From Chionis minor (taxonomy: Eukaryota; Chordata; Aves; Charadriiformes; Chionididae), in assembly GCA_013398295.1 (NCBI GenBank), contig VZSF01008169.1, positions 1 to 64,000 on the forward strand: a stretch of DNA of 64,000 bases, given 5' to 3'. Of this stretch, positions 26,001 through 36,754 are shown one piece after another; the stretch's first letter is position 1, and every line of letters begins with the position of its first letter. Under the pieces are notes generated by a model. That model was not told the DNA's origin. It saw only the letters and a list, made by a program, of their open reading frames with translations, and did no database searches. The position numbers and the translations under genes are program-made.

Positions 26001-29000
26001 AGGCACTGGAACAGGTTGCCCAGGGAAGCTGTGGGTGCCCCATCCCTGGAGGTGTTCAAGGCCAGGTTGGACGGGGCTTTGAGCAACCAGGTCTAGTGGG
26101 AGGTGTCCCTGCCCAGGGCAGGGGGCTGGAACTGGGTGATCTTTAAGGTCCCTTCTAACCTAAGCCATTCCATGACAAGTCTTGCTGCGTTGCAAAATGG
26201 TTCCTTCAAGAGTCGTTTGCTCTCAGGTAGTGTGGGGAGAGAGCAGATTACAAGCCAAAGGATGCTGAAAAATGAAAACTTGCTGTTCAGTCAAAGGGAA
26301 GATGAAAACATTTCTGGCCAAAAGACACAGAGGCTTGATCTGTTCTATCTTGCAAGACACAGCCACTATTTATGGGACCAGTGGGGGATGTCCAGAGTCT
26401 GTGTGGTCAGCTATAAAACCACAACCAAAAAAGTCTTCTCTGAAAGAACTGAACAGGAAAACCTGGCTTAGCAGAAGCGAGAGGCTTCCTCGCTTTCTCA
26501 CGGCACAGGGTGCATAACTTGCAACAGGGAAAGACAACAGAGTAGCTCACTGCTGGGGAGGTGAAAACTGAATCAGTGCAGCTGAACAAAAATTAAGATG
26601 GCAACATTATATTCTTTAAAAATGTGGGAGTGCTTAAAAGGGACAGGCTATTACTTAGGAATGTAGTGAAAATGCAGGGAGGGGACTTTCTAATCAGTTA
26701 GCTCCAACGTTACCTGGACAGTAAGTGTGAGCTCATGTAGCTCAAACTAATACGAGTTGTATGAACATAATGCCTGTGATCTTTCTCAGGAAAAAAAGGG
26801 GAAATGAGCTGAAATATGGCTGGTTTTTTGTGTGCAGTTTCTTAGTAAGTCTACTTGAATCTGGACAGATGATATGATCCTATGTGACTCAATACAGTGT
26901 ATCAACAGTTAAGAAATGAAACTTTAGGAAATTTACTGGAAAAAAAAAATACTGTCTGTGCTCTGCTTGGTGAAAAATTTATGTAGACATAGCAAAGCAA
27001 GGTGATAATGGGTGATATATCAGGAAAATTAGCTTACTGCTTCTAAAACATCAGCTTTAATCCATCCTCTTCTGGAAAATGATATTTGTTAGCAAAACTG
27101 CAGTGCACAATAACTAACTGCTGACTATTGTGCTGCTTCTGGCATGCTTTGGAAGGACCTTTGAGCAGTGGGTGATGTTGTGTATCAGATGTGCTGCTAT
27201 AGAACAGGCCAGCTTAATGAAAGATGAAAATGGCAAGAGGAAAAACTACTAGGACAAGGAAGGTAGGGGTTGCTCTCCTGGTCTGTTTTATTACATTAGT
27301 GTTGGAGAAATCATTACAAAAAAACCTGGTGCAGCTAAAGCTGGTTCTGGTTGTACGTTAGTTACTCTAGTTTGTTTTCAGCAGTGACAATAGAATATCA
27401 TTATGTTACAGCATCGCTCCCACCCTGCTCCAAACTAGCCCTGGTCTGGGCAGTGACACTGCTAATCTGGAGCCCCAGAAAGCAAACTCTGCAGAGACTG
27501 CCACAGCCATTAGTGTGTCAAGGCAGCTGATGTATTGCAGGGGGCCTTCTGGCCCTGTTAGCTCTACAGAGCCTTTTCTTTGCTGTGTAAACATACACAA
27601 GCAGAATAATCATCGCCCTGGCTGTTTTCTCACACTTACCTGGGTGCCACTCCCCAGCGCACTGTGAGAAGAGGCTAAATTCTACAGTGTCCAGATTATC
27701 CCTGACAAAACTACAGCTCATGGTCAGACAGAATCGTAAGAGAAAATGAACAGCATCATTTTGTTAAGCCGTGATGTCTTTAGTATGAGCTGTGACTTAA
27801 GTCACTGACTTACCAGTTATTCTTCCAATTCCTGGTCGCCTCTTGCCAGCCTCACCTGCCACGTGTGCTCCAAGGCTGTGGCCAATTATGTGAACATCAG
27901 CTGGAGAGTATTTGTATTTTTCCTGAGAAAACAGCAATATGGAAAAATTACTACATCTGTTCTCATCAGGAACAGGAAAGAGTAAAAGGGGCTGAAAAAA
28001 ACCATTTTTAATTTTACTCCTGACTGAGGGACTCCTACAGGATTTCAGCATCTGTTTGCCAGTTTAGGTACATATGTCCAATGCATAGATTTTTTTCAAA
28101 ACTCCTTTTTCAGGTGCTGTCCTCATTTAGAGGCTGTTAAAACTCGAGACAACTCTGTCAACAGAGTCCTGAGGGGCTGTATAGCTATTTTACATCCCAG
28201 CCTCATTAAGATTCACAGTATGCTTGCAAGATTCAGCCAGGCAGGAACTCCAGGAGTTCCACCTGGCAGGTCAGGCGCCACGTGCAGCTGGAGGAGGACA
28301 GGAGAGGAGAGATGCCTTCAGCCTTTGTGGACAGTAATTCAGTGGCTGCAATGCAAACGTAGAGAGTGAGACATGGGTCAGAGCACTCCTAGACCCAGTG
28401 TACTATCTATTTAAGTAATTTGTAGTTCATGGGAAATGTATGTGTAAAGCACTGAAATTAAAAGGGGGCATCAAACCAAGCATGGCTTTCCTTGTGATGC
28501 TGACTGAGAAAGGGGGAACGTGGCACCTTCTGTGGATTTAGGCGCTGTGCAGAAGGGCTTTCCCTGTAGGCAATTAGGTGGGTCCTCGTTGTCCCCAAGC
28601 ATTGCTGCCCACTGGAGAGAGTTGTCCTCCCGCCGCTGCTGGCTGCCAGCTGCTTTTCTGGCACTCTTAAGAGCTGTTTGGTAGGTTTTGTCTCCGCAAA
28701 AAGGCAGTTTGCCGTGTCTGTTATCTCTGCATATTTAAAACTACGCAATGCTATACATCTGTTAACCTCTGTGGACTAGCTGTTTGGCTGTACTCTGGGG
28801 GTGTCTCTTAGAGCTTTGTATCTCGAAGTGGGCTAACCCTGCTGTTGTGACAAAGTTCTCTAACTTTTTAAAAAAACCAGAACAGTCTGTTTTCGGCACA
28901 ACTTTTAAATGATCACTGAGTAGAAGAAAATGTGTTCTGCTAGTTACATTCATGTTCGTCAAGTTCCTGAATCGTATTTCAAATCAGCATTATGAATATA

Positions 29001-32000
29001 GCTTTATAACCAGAAGAGCCTTACCATAAGAACGTTTATAAAATAAGCTATTTCAGCTCCTACAACACGGACGTTGTTTGATGCCTGGGTGTACTGACAT
29101 CTTGCACCTTTTTTCCAGTCTACGCAGATGCAGTTCACATCTTCCACAGTGAGCATCCTCTGTTTTGAAAAACAAGAGTAAAAACCAGAGTCCCACAGTG
29201 AATGCAATTTGGAATTGATTCATGTTGCTTATTACAGCTCCACTCATAAATGTTACATGAATTTGTATGAGAACACTTTAAGAACCAAAACCTTAGTATG
29301 TATGTGTGATCATGCCAGCACACAGGTGTACATGTGCTCGCACAATACTGAAATAGTGTGGCACGCTGTAGTAATGGCCACACCATCATTTCAAATACCC
29401 ATAGCAGTATTTTTTGCAGAAGAGAAAACAATATAAGTACTGATACTTTTAATCTCAATCAAACTTTGTATGCAACACTAAATAAGAGAGCTACTTAAGT
29501 ACTGATTCACCTAAGTAATTTAACATTACTTCTGTAATTTGAATTCAATTAGAACTATATTTTTGATGATAAAAATCAAGACTGTTTCTCTGATGCCAAT
29601 TTGTAGAAAAGACAGTGTCTGTGTTTTTTATAAGAGGGTGCATAAATCACTGCTGTCACTGAATATTTATTTCAGATTTATGGCTTTATTTGGAAATAAG
29701 TATATACAGGCAGATACTTTGTCTGCCACAGAATCTGAAGCTTTGCTTTTCTCCTCTGAACCGGATTGTTTGGCTAAGTGTATTTTGCTTTAGCAGCTTT
29801 GGTATATTTATTCTTCTTTGCTTCATGTTCAGGCATACAAAAGTATATAAAACAAGTTACAACTGGCAAAGGATAGAAAAGTCAATAGAGGTGTCTGTGA
29901 CTATGTTAGAAGTGGTAAAAATAGATTTTTACCAGATAGATTTTAGCAGATAGGATTATTACTTAATGAGAAGGAGAGTTAATAGCAGATCTGCACAGGA
30001 GGGCTGAGTTAGTCACAATCCCACTTGCTCCACTCTTTACTGAAAAAATTCAGTGAGACTGTTTTTTTTTTTTTTTGNCATAGGCCACCAAAATCAAGAA
30101 AGAATTTCAAGATTTGTCACATCTCTCATCTCACAAATCTGTCTCGTTTCTACAATGAAAATTGATCAAAAGGATTTAAGGTACTAGCTGAAGTAAAACG
30201 TGAGCTATCTTGTTGACTTTGAGGTTCTAGGAAAAAAAATAATATGTATTTTAAAAGAGTGGAAAATGGGAGACTGGGAACTATAAAAACATAAATGTTT
30301 CTGATACTTTCAACAAATTATTAACTAACAAATCCAATAATTGTTCCTTAATGTTCATAAGGGGAAAATCAACATTTTCTTTTTTTAAGGAGGAAACTGT
30401 CAAATTTATTTTCTTTTGACCTAGTATCAAAGAGAAGTAGATAACAGGGGTGCAATAAATGTGAAATACCATGATTTTAGTGGATTTTCACATTGTTTCT
30501 CATGGTGTTCTCATAAAGGAATATACAATTTATACAAAATTGTAGTTGTGTGAATAGTTAGTTGAACAGCCTTATCTTAAAAGCGCCATATACCATGCAC
30601 TGGTATCTTGTTCTATGTGCTGTATGACTTGTAGTTTTCATTAGCTGCAACAGAAAGTGTGTTTATAGAATTTGAGAAGACCACGAGGTGGAATTGCAAC
30701 TGTGTATGGGGATAGGATTAAGAAATAACCTGAAAATTGGAGAATTAGCACAAAAATCAATAAAGCAGAGTGCTTTACTTCATTCGTTGCTCATAGCTAG
30801 TCCTAGACTAAGAGCTCTGTTTGAAGTGATCCCCTTGGGGTCCCTTCTGGCTGTACATTTCTACAGCTTTATTGCTTCTGTTAATGCTCAGCCCATGTCC
30901 TCAGCCTCCAACGCCTGTGTGGCAGCCCACACCTTTGTCATGGACTTTGCACATCTAGAAACCTGTCTCTTGTCTGGACAAATATGATGCAATAGTTAGA
31001 AGTCTGCAGTTATGTATGGAATTGTCCTTGTTCTTAAGCAATATCTTGCTCCAGGATTTGTGTTGTCTTTACCAAGAAAAAGGACACTTATTGAGACAAA
31101 CCGTGTTGTCACTCACTTCAATATAGAGAGGAATTGGATGCATTTTACCTTATGCTTTTTGTCAAGGTGCATGCTATATATTTAAGATGCCAACAATTTG
31201 AAAATAAATGGCCTTTTTTCCCCCTTCACTACAAGTACTGTGAGAGAAATTAGTTAGAAATGGAGAAAAAAGATAATTTATAGGAATGTGTTTATAAATG
31301 CAAACTAAGGAAATTCACAGGGACAGGATTTCCCTGTGGTACGTACCTTGCACATGTCTGACAGCCAGTTTTCTTCTCCGTCATCTATAAATCCATGAAC
31401 GATAAATCTGGTTATCTTACTTGGGTTAAAATTTGAGGACTTGATTGTTGAGACATCAACTGCGGAGATCTCCTGTCGTAGATATTAAATTAATAAACAT
31501 TCACATCTGCTTTCTGTAAATAGTTTACCAAAATTGCAAAGACCTGAACTATGCTTATCTGTACAGGCATTTAAAAGTTACGCGATGTTAAGCTCATCGG
31601 CAAGGGTTTACGTGACTAGGGCTTAAGGTCTGTATCTCCATTCAAAGCAAGCTTTGACACATATCTTAGAGCACCCAAGGCTTTACTTTTCATGTGTTTT
31701 CGTCTTACCTGTGGGGAAAAAAATTGCCGAATAACTTTAGAAATTCACAGTTTCCCAGTACTTCTCAGTGGCCGTGCAGAAAATACAGGGGAATGCTGCT
31801 TTGTGAGGGCCAGATGAGAATGAAAATTCTGCCCCAGACACCCTGCCAAGGAACTGGAAGAGGTTGTCTCTTGAATAAAGGGGAGATTTGGCCATTTCTA
31901 ACACTGTCCAAGAATGCAGCTGGAGTCTGTTTTATTTACTCTTTTTGCATGTGATTTACCAATGTTTAAACTGCTGTAGTTCTTACCTGAAAGACAGCAG

Positions 32001-32958
32001 GATTTTCTCTTGTGTACAGGAGGAAGTGAACGTCTATGTCTTTTGGATCCCAGGGTAACTTATAGACTGGTCTTTCTACAGTCCCAGACCATGGCCTATC
32101 ATCTGAGAAACACCCAAGCCTTTCATAGCAAACTTCCTTGCCTGTAGCACACAGATCAGATCAATAATATGTCAATGAGCAAAGTGTAACAGGCTAGTCA
32201 TAACTCATAGCATCTCTTCTCTGGAGGTCGCTTGAAAATCCTACAGTTTACAGCAGGCAAAGACCAGTAGTTGCCCCCTCTCAGATCTTCAAAGAGTGCA
32301 GTTTTCCCTGAGGGAAGAAGCCACCCTATTGCTCATCAACAAAGTATTCAGTGGAGTTGCTCCATGGGTATCCTGTACCATATCTTGGGTATCTTTCCCC
32401 AGCTGTGTTCGGCCTAAGGCAAAGACAGCTGATGAGTTTCTCCTAATACCAAGCCAAGATATTGCAAATAATCAGCAATAACTTGGGACTGTGCTGTGCA
32501 GCTGACTACGCTGTACATGAAGAGTCTTATACTATAGAAGCCAGTGGCTTCTGCTGAATATAAAGCGATATCCTCATTAGACTGCCTCCCCCTCTGCCCC
32601 CCGACCCTGGCTTTTTCACCACTCCCATCACTAAAGAAGCGTACAAGAAGTAATTTCCTAGGTTTGGAAGAGCAATAGCTTTGCTCCAAAATAGAAAACA
32701 CCAGCACTGCTTGCATGCTCCTAGGGTGGGAATTCCAGAGTGCAGAATAGGAAAGACAACATGCACACACGCTTGTCTCGGCATTCTTGTATAGGAAAGT
32801 GAACCACATAACCTCCATCAGTAAGTTTTAGGTACGATAGTGTTAGAATAAGATCTCACAAAATGTAGCAGCATAGAAAGGCTTTATAACACGAACCCCA
32901 TGTGCTTACCTTCTGCTGCGCTGAGCAGAAATAGTGCGAATATCCAAATTCCAAGCAT
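17081..32958 (-). CDS. Gene A: secreted pancreatic lipase, PNLIP/PNLIPRP2 type, 12 coding exons, 468 aa, intact
   Basis: Triacylglycerol lipase of the pancreatic family. Coding exons in transcript order: 32910-32958, 31987-32141, 31347-31472, 29025-29159, 27814-27922, 24635-24754, 24288-24407, 22735-22853, 21487-21616, 20245-20356, 18373-18540, 17081-17144 (1,407 nt). All introns are GT-AG and the frame never breaks. Residues 1-16 form a signal peptide; mature protein starts near [12 protein letters not shown]. The alpha/beta-hydrolase domain runs to about 355, then a PLAT domain. Triad: Ser171 (GHSLGAH), Asp194 (GLDPA), His281 (CNHLRS). Lid is Cys255-Cys279 with DGIW kept. Ala and Pro after the catalytic Asp match active lipases, not inactive PNLIPRP1 (Val/Ala). 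No N-glycosylation sequon. The N-terminal half reads like PNLIP, while the C-terminal half ([10 protein letters not shown]) is nearer PNLIPRP2. It may be co-orthologous to PNLIP, PNLIPRP1 and PNLIPRP2, so no symbol is given. Confidence 0.95.
19721..19775. repeat. A/C-rich simple repeat in intron 10 of gene A
   Basis: Degenerate AACAAAAC units, similar in composition to the tract at 33.3 kb. Confidence 0.6.
22735..22853 (-). CDS. Gene A coding exon 8: catalytic His and lid closure
   Basis: Encodes [17 protein letters not shown], giving the second lid cysteine (Cys279) and catalytic His281, then the first cysteine of the next disulphide ([12 protein letters not shown], completed in exon 9). 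Confidence 0.92.
24288..24407 (-). CDS. Gene A coding exon 7: first half of the lid
   Basis: Encodes the [10 protein letters not shown] strand and lid cysteine Cys255, then the amphipathic lid with DLDGIWEG. In pancreatic lipase this loop covers the active site and opens with colipase and bile salts, and its Trp takes part in opening. All those features are kept, so a normal interface-activated, colipase-dependent enzyme is expected. Confidence 0.92.
25935..26176 (+). mobile_element. CR1 LINE 3' fragment in intron 5 of gene A
   Basis: Includes CACTGGAACAGGTTGCCCAG, CATCCCTGGAGGTGTTCAAG and AAGGTCCCTTCTAACCTAAG, the standard CR1 3' end. It is opposite to the direction of gene A. Confidence 0.9.
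27814..27922 (-). CDS. Gene A coding exon 5: nucleophile elbow
   Basis: Encodes residues 156-191 and part of Gly192. It carries the lipase signature [15 protein letters not shown], with nucleophile Ser171 between beta strand and helix. The exon is 109 nt and ends in phase 1, exactly like exon 5 of gene B. Confidence 0.93.
32910..32958 (-). CDS. Gene A coding exon 1: signal peptide
   Basis: Encodes [16 protein letters not shown] plus the first base of Gly17: a short hydrophobic secretion signal without a charged n-region. The start lies immediately after a 3' splice site. After splicing the ATG has A at -3, a good initiation context. Confidence 0.9.
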
Positions 32959-33324
32959 CTAGAACAGTAGAAAAAGAAACGGGTAAGGTTTGTTAACCTG
33001 CTTGATTAGCAAGGGCCCTTAGCTTTCTGGTGCTGAATTTTATCAAGGTGAAAAGGGTGCTCTGTCTGCCTTCCCTGCAACATGTAATCTATGACCACTA
33101 CACAAGTGAGATGTGTATGAGTCAGCTTTATGCTCACTTCCTCCACTGGAGGTTGTGGGGCTCCTAAATCTATTAAAGCATAACTTAAATCCAGAGTGAC
33201 TTTTGTCCTGTTGAGGCTATTGTTGTATAGTAGCTACTTTAGAACTAGCAATAAGGAAGCCTATGTGAGCTGCCATTCCCCTTTATACTGTTGTGTCTTG
33301 GGAAGCCATATACCTGACAAGGTT

Positions 33325-33437
33325 AAAAAAAAACAAAAACAAAAACAAACCACAACAACAAAAAAACCAACAAAACAAACCAAACAAAAAAACCCACCCA
33401 AACAAACCAAAAAAACCAACAAAAAACACACAAAACC
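33325..33437. repeat. A/C-rich simple repeat in the first intron of gene A
   Basis: Degenerate AAAAC/AACC runs of about 110 bases. It starts about 7 bases past the leader-exon donor and reads as a T/G-rich tract on the gene's own strand. Confidence 0.85.
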
Positions 33438-33449
33438 TGAACCACTTAC

Positions 33450-33482
33450 AGTGCAGCCTGGAAGCTCCATGCACTAATGCGC
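33450..33482 (-). other. Predicted leader exon (exon 1) of gene A
   Basis: Inferred from the TATA box about 25-30 bases upstream and the GTAAGT donor at 33444-33449. The following 491-base intron ends in a strong polypyrimidine tract and TTCTAG directly before the ATG at 32958. With 12 coding exons this makes 13 exons, which matches what is known of human PNLIP. The leader contains an ATG at 33470 that is in frame with the main start after splicing (see findings). The exact start site is a guess. Confidence 0.55.
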
Positions 33483-33505
33483 TAATGTGCAAAGTTTGCA
33501 TGTGC

Positions 33506-33512
33506 TTTTATA
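33506..33512 (-). promoter_or_regulatory. TATA box of gene A
   Basis: The minus strand reads CTATAAAAGC here, a strong TATA box. About 56 bases below it lies a perfect splice donor (GTAAGT at 33444-33449), so a short leader exon fits between. A TTTCC motif lies just upstream on the same strand; TTTCC forms half of the PTF1 site in pancreatic promoters, but I found no convincing partner E-box. Confidence 0.6.
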
Positions 33513-33796
33513 GTCTACTTTATCCTTGGAAATGTTCCCATAAAGATAGGAACATTTATTTTGTATTCTAGTTTGTAGCTAAGCTAGAAAATTAGTTTCC
33601 CTGAAAACTCTCAAATCCATGGACATAGATTTCTTGAACTGGTGTGCTGGAGTCCAAAACAGGATTGGGACTCCAGAGGTAGGGTAATTCCCAGGCAGCA
33701 ACACATCAGGAGTGGGGCATCAAAGAGAATTATGTGTATCTGTGTGGCAGTGCATTTAGGGGCTTGGCCTGGCCTGCAAGGCTTTTGTTTTTAGTG

Positions 33797-33937
33797 TTGT
33801 GTAGTTGGGATATAGGGGGTCTATTGGGGGAGTCAGTAGGGAACCATGTAGTTGGGATATAGGGGGTCTATTGGGGGAGTCAGTAGGGAACTGTGTAGTT
33901 GGGATATAGGGGGTCTATTGGGGGAGTCAGTAAGGAA
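33797..33937. repeat. Tandem repeat of about 51 bp, near three copies
   Basis: Units begin GTAGTTGGGATATAGGGGG and end GTCAGTAGGGAAC, with a few differences (CCATG versus TGTG at the joins). The array is repeated in the adjacent 252-bp duplicate. It lies about 0.3-0.4 kb upstream of the gene A TATA box. Confidence 0.8.
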
Positions 33938-34325
33938 CACATCACCTTTAAGTCCCCTCCCTTGCCCTGCATCAAGTGACTTTGGATGTGGAATGCTCCT
34001 GTGCTTCTGGGTCTTTTGTGCTCATTTCATGACATCAGCTCACTTTGAAGCCTTATCCCTTCAGAAGAACTTNCTATTGGGGGAGTCAGTAGGGAACCAT
34101 GTAGTTGGGATATAGGGGGTCTATTGGGGGAGTCAGTAGGGAACTGTGTAGTTGGGATATAGGGGGTCTATTGGGGGAGTCAGTAAGGAACACATCACCT
34201 TTAAGTCCCCTCCCTTGCCCTGCATCAAGTGACTTTGGATGTGGAATGCTCCTGTGCTTCTGGGTCTTTTGTGCTCATTTCATGACATCAGCTCACTTTG
34301 AAGCCTTATCCCTTCAGAAGAACTT
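33821..34325. repeat. Perfect 252-bp direct duplication split by a single N
   Basis: 33821-34072 and 34074-34325 are identical to the base as far as I can read, with one N at 34073 between them. Each copy holds two units of a roughly 51-bp tandem repeat (GTAGTTGGGATATAGGGGG followed by TCTATTGGGGGAGTCAG), with a further unit just before the first copy, and then unique sequence. A perfect duplication at a gap is most simply an assembly artefact. Confidence 0.9.
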
Positions 34326-35819
34326 CTTAGGGGGCCTGGTAGATGTTTTCATAGTGAAAGTCTGACCTTCTCCTGGTGTCCCTTTCATGTCCTTGTTGAG
34401 ACAGGTAGAGGTAGAAGGACAGTTGTCTACCCCTTTGGATCCTTTCTATACTACCCATGTAATCAAAGTTTTGAGAAAGCCTTTCTCCTCTAAGTGATGG
34501 ACTGAGAGCAAACATGTTGGAAATACATATATCAATAACATACCAAATTCCCCCAGAAACAGCAACATGGCCACTTTGCATAGTGATGCTACAGAACTCA
34601 GGAGGTCGCTCTACTAGAGACGTCAACCAAAAGGTGAAAAAACGGACTGTGCAAATGAACAGGACTAGGTCTGGGAACGCCTTGATCCTGTTCGTCTCTA
34701 GGAGAAGGCTGAAAGTGGACTCAAGGAAACGAGACCTCAGCTAACTCTTCACCTGGAAGGCTTTGCCAGCTTGGCTGACCTTCCCTAATCTCCACCTGTG
34801 GGAACAACCAAATGGATTCCAGCTGTGCGTATAGGTATTACACTGCTATCATTCATGCTAGTGGGGTTTATTTCTTTAAATAGTAGTGAAATGTTTAATT
34901 TTTCTAAAATATCACCTTTGATACTGATGCAGAGCTCCGTGCTCCCATCCTTAATTGCAGTAGCATTTTGGTTTGTAAAGGCATTCATATCAGGGATACA
35001 GGAGAATCAGTAGGTGCCCGAGTACACTGAGAAGTTTTAACACTTGTCCAAACTGAGGGGGGGGACGGACGGTCTTTCTCATTTAATTTAAGAGCTGGTG
35101 GAAAAGATTTGAGTTAGAATTTTAACATAGTTGGTCTGCTTCTCTTATTCAACACAGCAATAACATAGGGCAAACTGAATAGCTAGGCAATTCCTTAGGT
35201 TGTGGTCAGATGGGTTTCAGCTGCTTGCTTCTCCTTTGGGAAGAAGGGGTAGGGCTGGGATGTATGTCCTTCAGTTCAACGCAGGATGCCCGCTATGACT
35301 GGAGGAGTTGTTCTGGTCCTTGCAGCCTCGCACTCAGGGATTTTTAAGAAAGAAATCAACAAATAAGGGCCTCACTATGTTTCTGCAGTCCTGAATAAAC
35401 TGCAGTTTGGAATAGGAAGCAGGCAGAGGAGAGTCCTGGATTTCCTATGCTGCATGACGCCGTGGCACTCTCCTGGGACACTGCGCGGTGCTTCCTGGCA
35501 TTGTTCATGCTTCCCTTCCCACCTGTCAAGTCCCTGGGGGACCTGCAGTACTTGAGACTGCAGATCTCTCTTGGCTGAACCTCAGACTTGTGTTTAATTA
35601 TGCTTCTAATTTCATACAGGCTTGTCTAGTGTTAGTCAAGGATACAACGCTGACTTTTTTAAAAAAAAAATTTCATTCAGATATTTATACTCATTGTATG
35701 TTCTTGATATTTTATTTCTACACCTATTTCTTAGAAGTTTATCTGTCCAAGTGCTAGTACACCATTTATCAAACAGGGGGAAATGGGAGTGCATGAATAA
35801 TTAACTCATTCTTCCTATT

Positions 35820-35945
35820 CATTAGCTTAGAGTTTGGGTTACTTAGAAAAATGTATGTACTTAGAAAAATATCCACTGCCTTGGTCCTAATCATTAACTT
35901 AAGAGTTTGGGTTTTATATTTGGAAAAATATCCATTACCTTGGTT
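35820..35945. repeat. Imperfect direct repeat of about 60-70 bp
   Basis: GAGTTTGGGTT, then GAAAAATATCCA and CCTTGGT, occurs twice in the same order (35820-35886 and 35893-35945), with an insertion of about 15 bases in the first copy. Confidence 0.6.
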
Positions 35946-36666
35946 TCCTAAAGCTCCAGGTGGCTCACTCATGCCACGCTTTGCAGAGCAGTAGTGTTCA
36001 TTTTTATGTGAAATAATCAGTCCCAGGTTTTGCAAAGCCTGGAGTTATTCAGAGTCAGAGTTTCTCTCCAGGTCTGTCAGTGGCCACAGCAAAGGTATGT
36101 GTTTGAAATAAAATAGTAGCCAGGTGCTGTGATTTAGCTGTTTAGTTTCTTCTGAAGTGGGGAACACTTGAGGTTCAGCTCTGCCTGTGGCTTCCCTGAA
36201 GGTGCAGCGTACAAAGGACTGTGCTGACCTGCTGAAGAAATACTCTGGTCTTGTTCCGTTCTTGCCTCATCCCACAGCATCTTCGGAGGGCAGTGCTCTT
36301 GTGGGGGGTTGGAAAGTTTTGAGCAACAGTGTAGGCTGTGGAAAGGAGGTATTTGGGATTATTCCCAGCCCCAGCTGTGTCCTGAGGTAACATCTTGCCT
36401 TGAGAGTGTTGGATAATTTGCCAGTATGTTCTGTCTATCACTGTGGTGGGGAACGGAACAGCTCTTACCTGCTTATCTTGAGGCACTAGTGGAGTAAGAC
36501 TGTGCAGTGTTATAAGTGGATTTTAGTGTATATGACCTCCTGTTGCTTCTATAGTTATGAGCATAATAAACTCGGTTCAAACGTGAAGAACACTGACAAG
36601 TGTATTTGCAAAGAACTGGAAAAAAAACCACCCCAAAACGGAAGCAACAGGCAGTTTGAGTTTTGC

Positions 36667-36672
36667 TTTAAT
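36667..36672 (-). terminator. Candidate polyadenylation signal ATTAAA of gene B
   Basis: ATTAAA, the commonest variant signal, begins 83 bases past the TAG stop at 36755-36757. I found no AATAAA on the minus strand in the first 250 bases after the stop. Confidence 0.45.
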
Positions 36673-36754
36673 AGCCTTGTGTACCAACATTCCCATGCAC
36701 AGGACTGATGGTTTGCTCAGCTGCTGTATGTGGAACACGTGTACTCGGTGATCT

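Larger units (their letters stand above)
33630..34770. other. Unclassified stretch upstream of gene A, possibly an interspersed element
   Basis: G-rich runs, the tandem array and the downstream block (34330-34770) differ in composition from neighbouring DNA. It could be a retroelement terminal repeat, but I see no defined ends, target duplication or coding remnants, so the class is open. Confidence 0.2.

Noticed and set aside
33261..33571. Lys/Asn/Gln-rich and Phe/Val/Gly-rich frames over the simple repeat
   Set aside because: Low-complexity translation of an A/C-rich simple repeat.
33852..34365. Two nearly identical 86-87 codon open frames
   Set aside because: They come from the 252-bp duplication and its tandem repeat. 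The repetition reflects DNA repeats or an assembly error, not a gene family.
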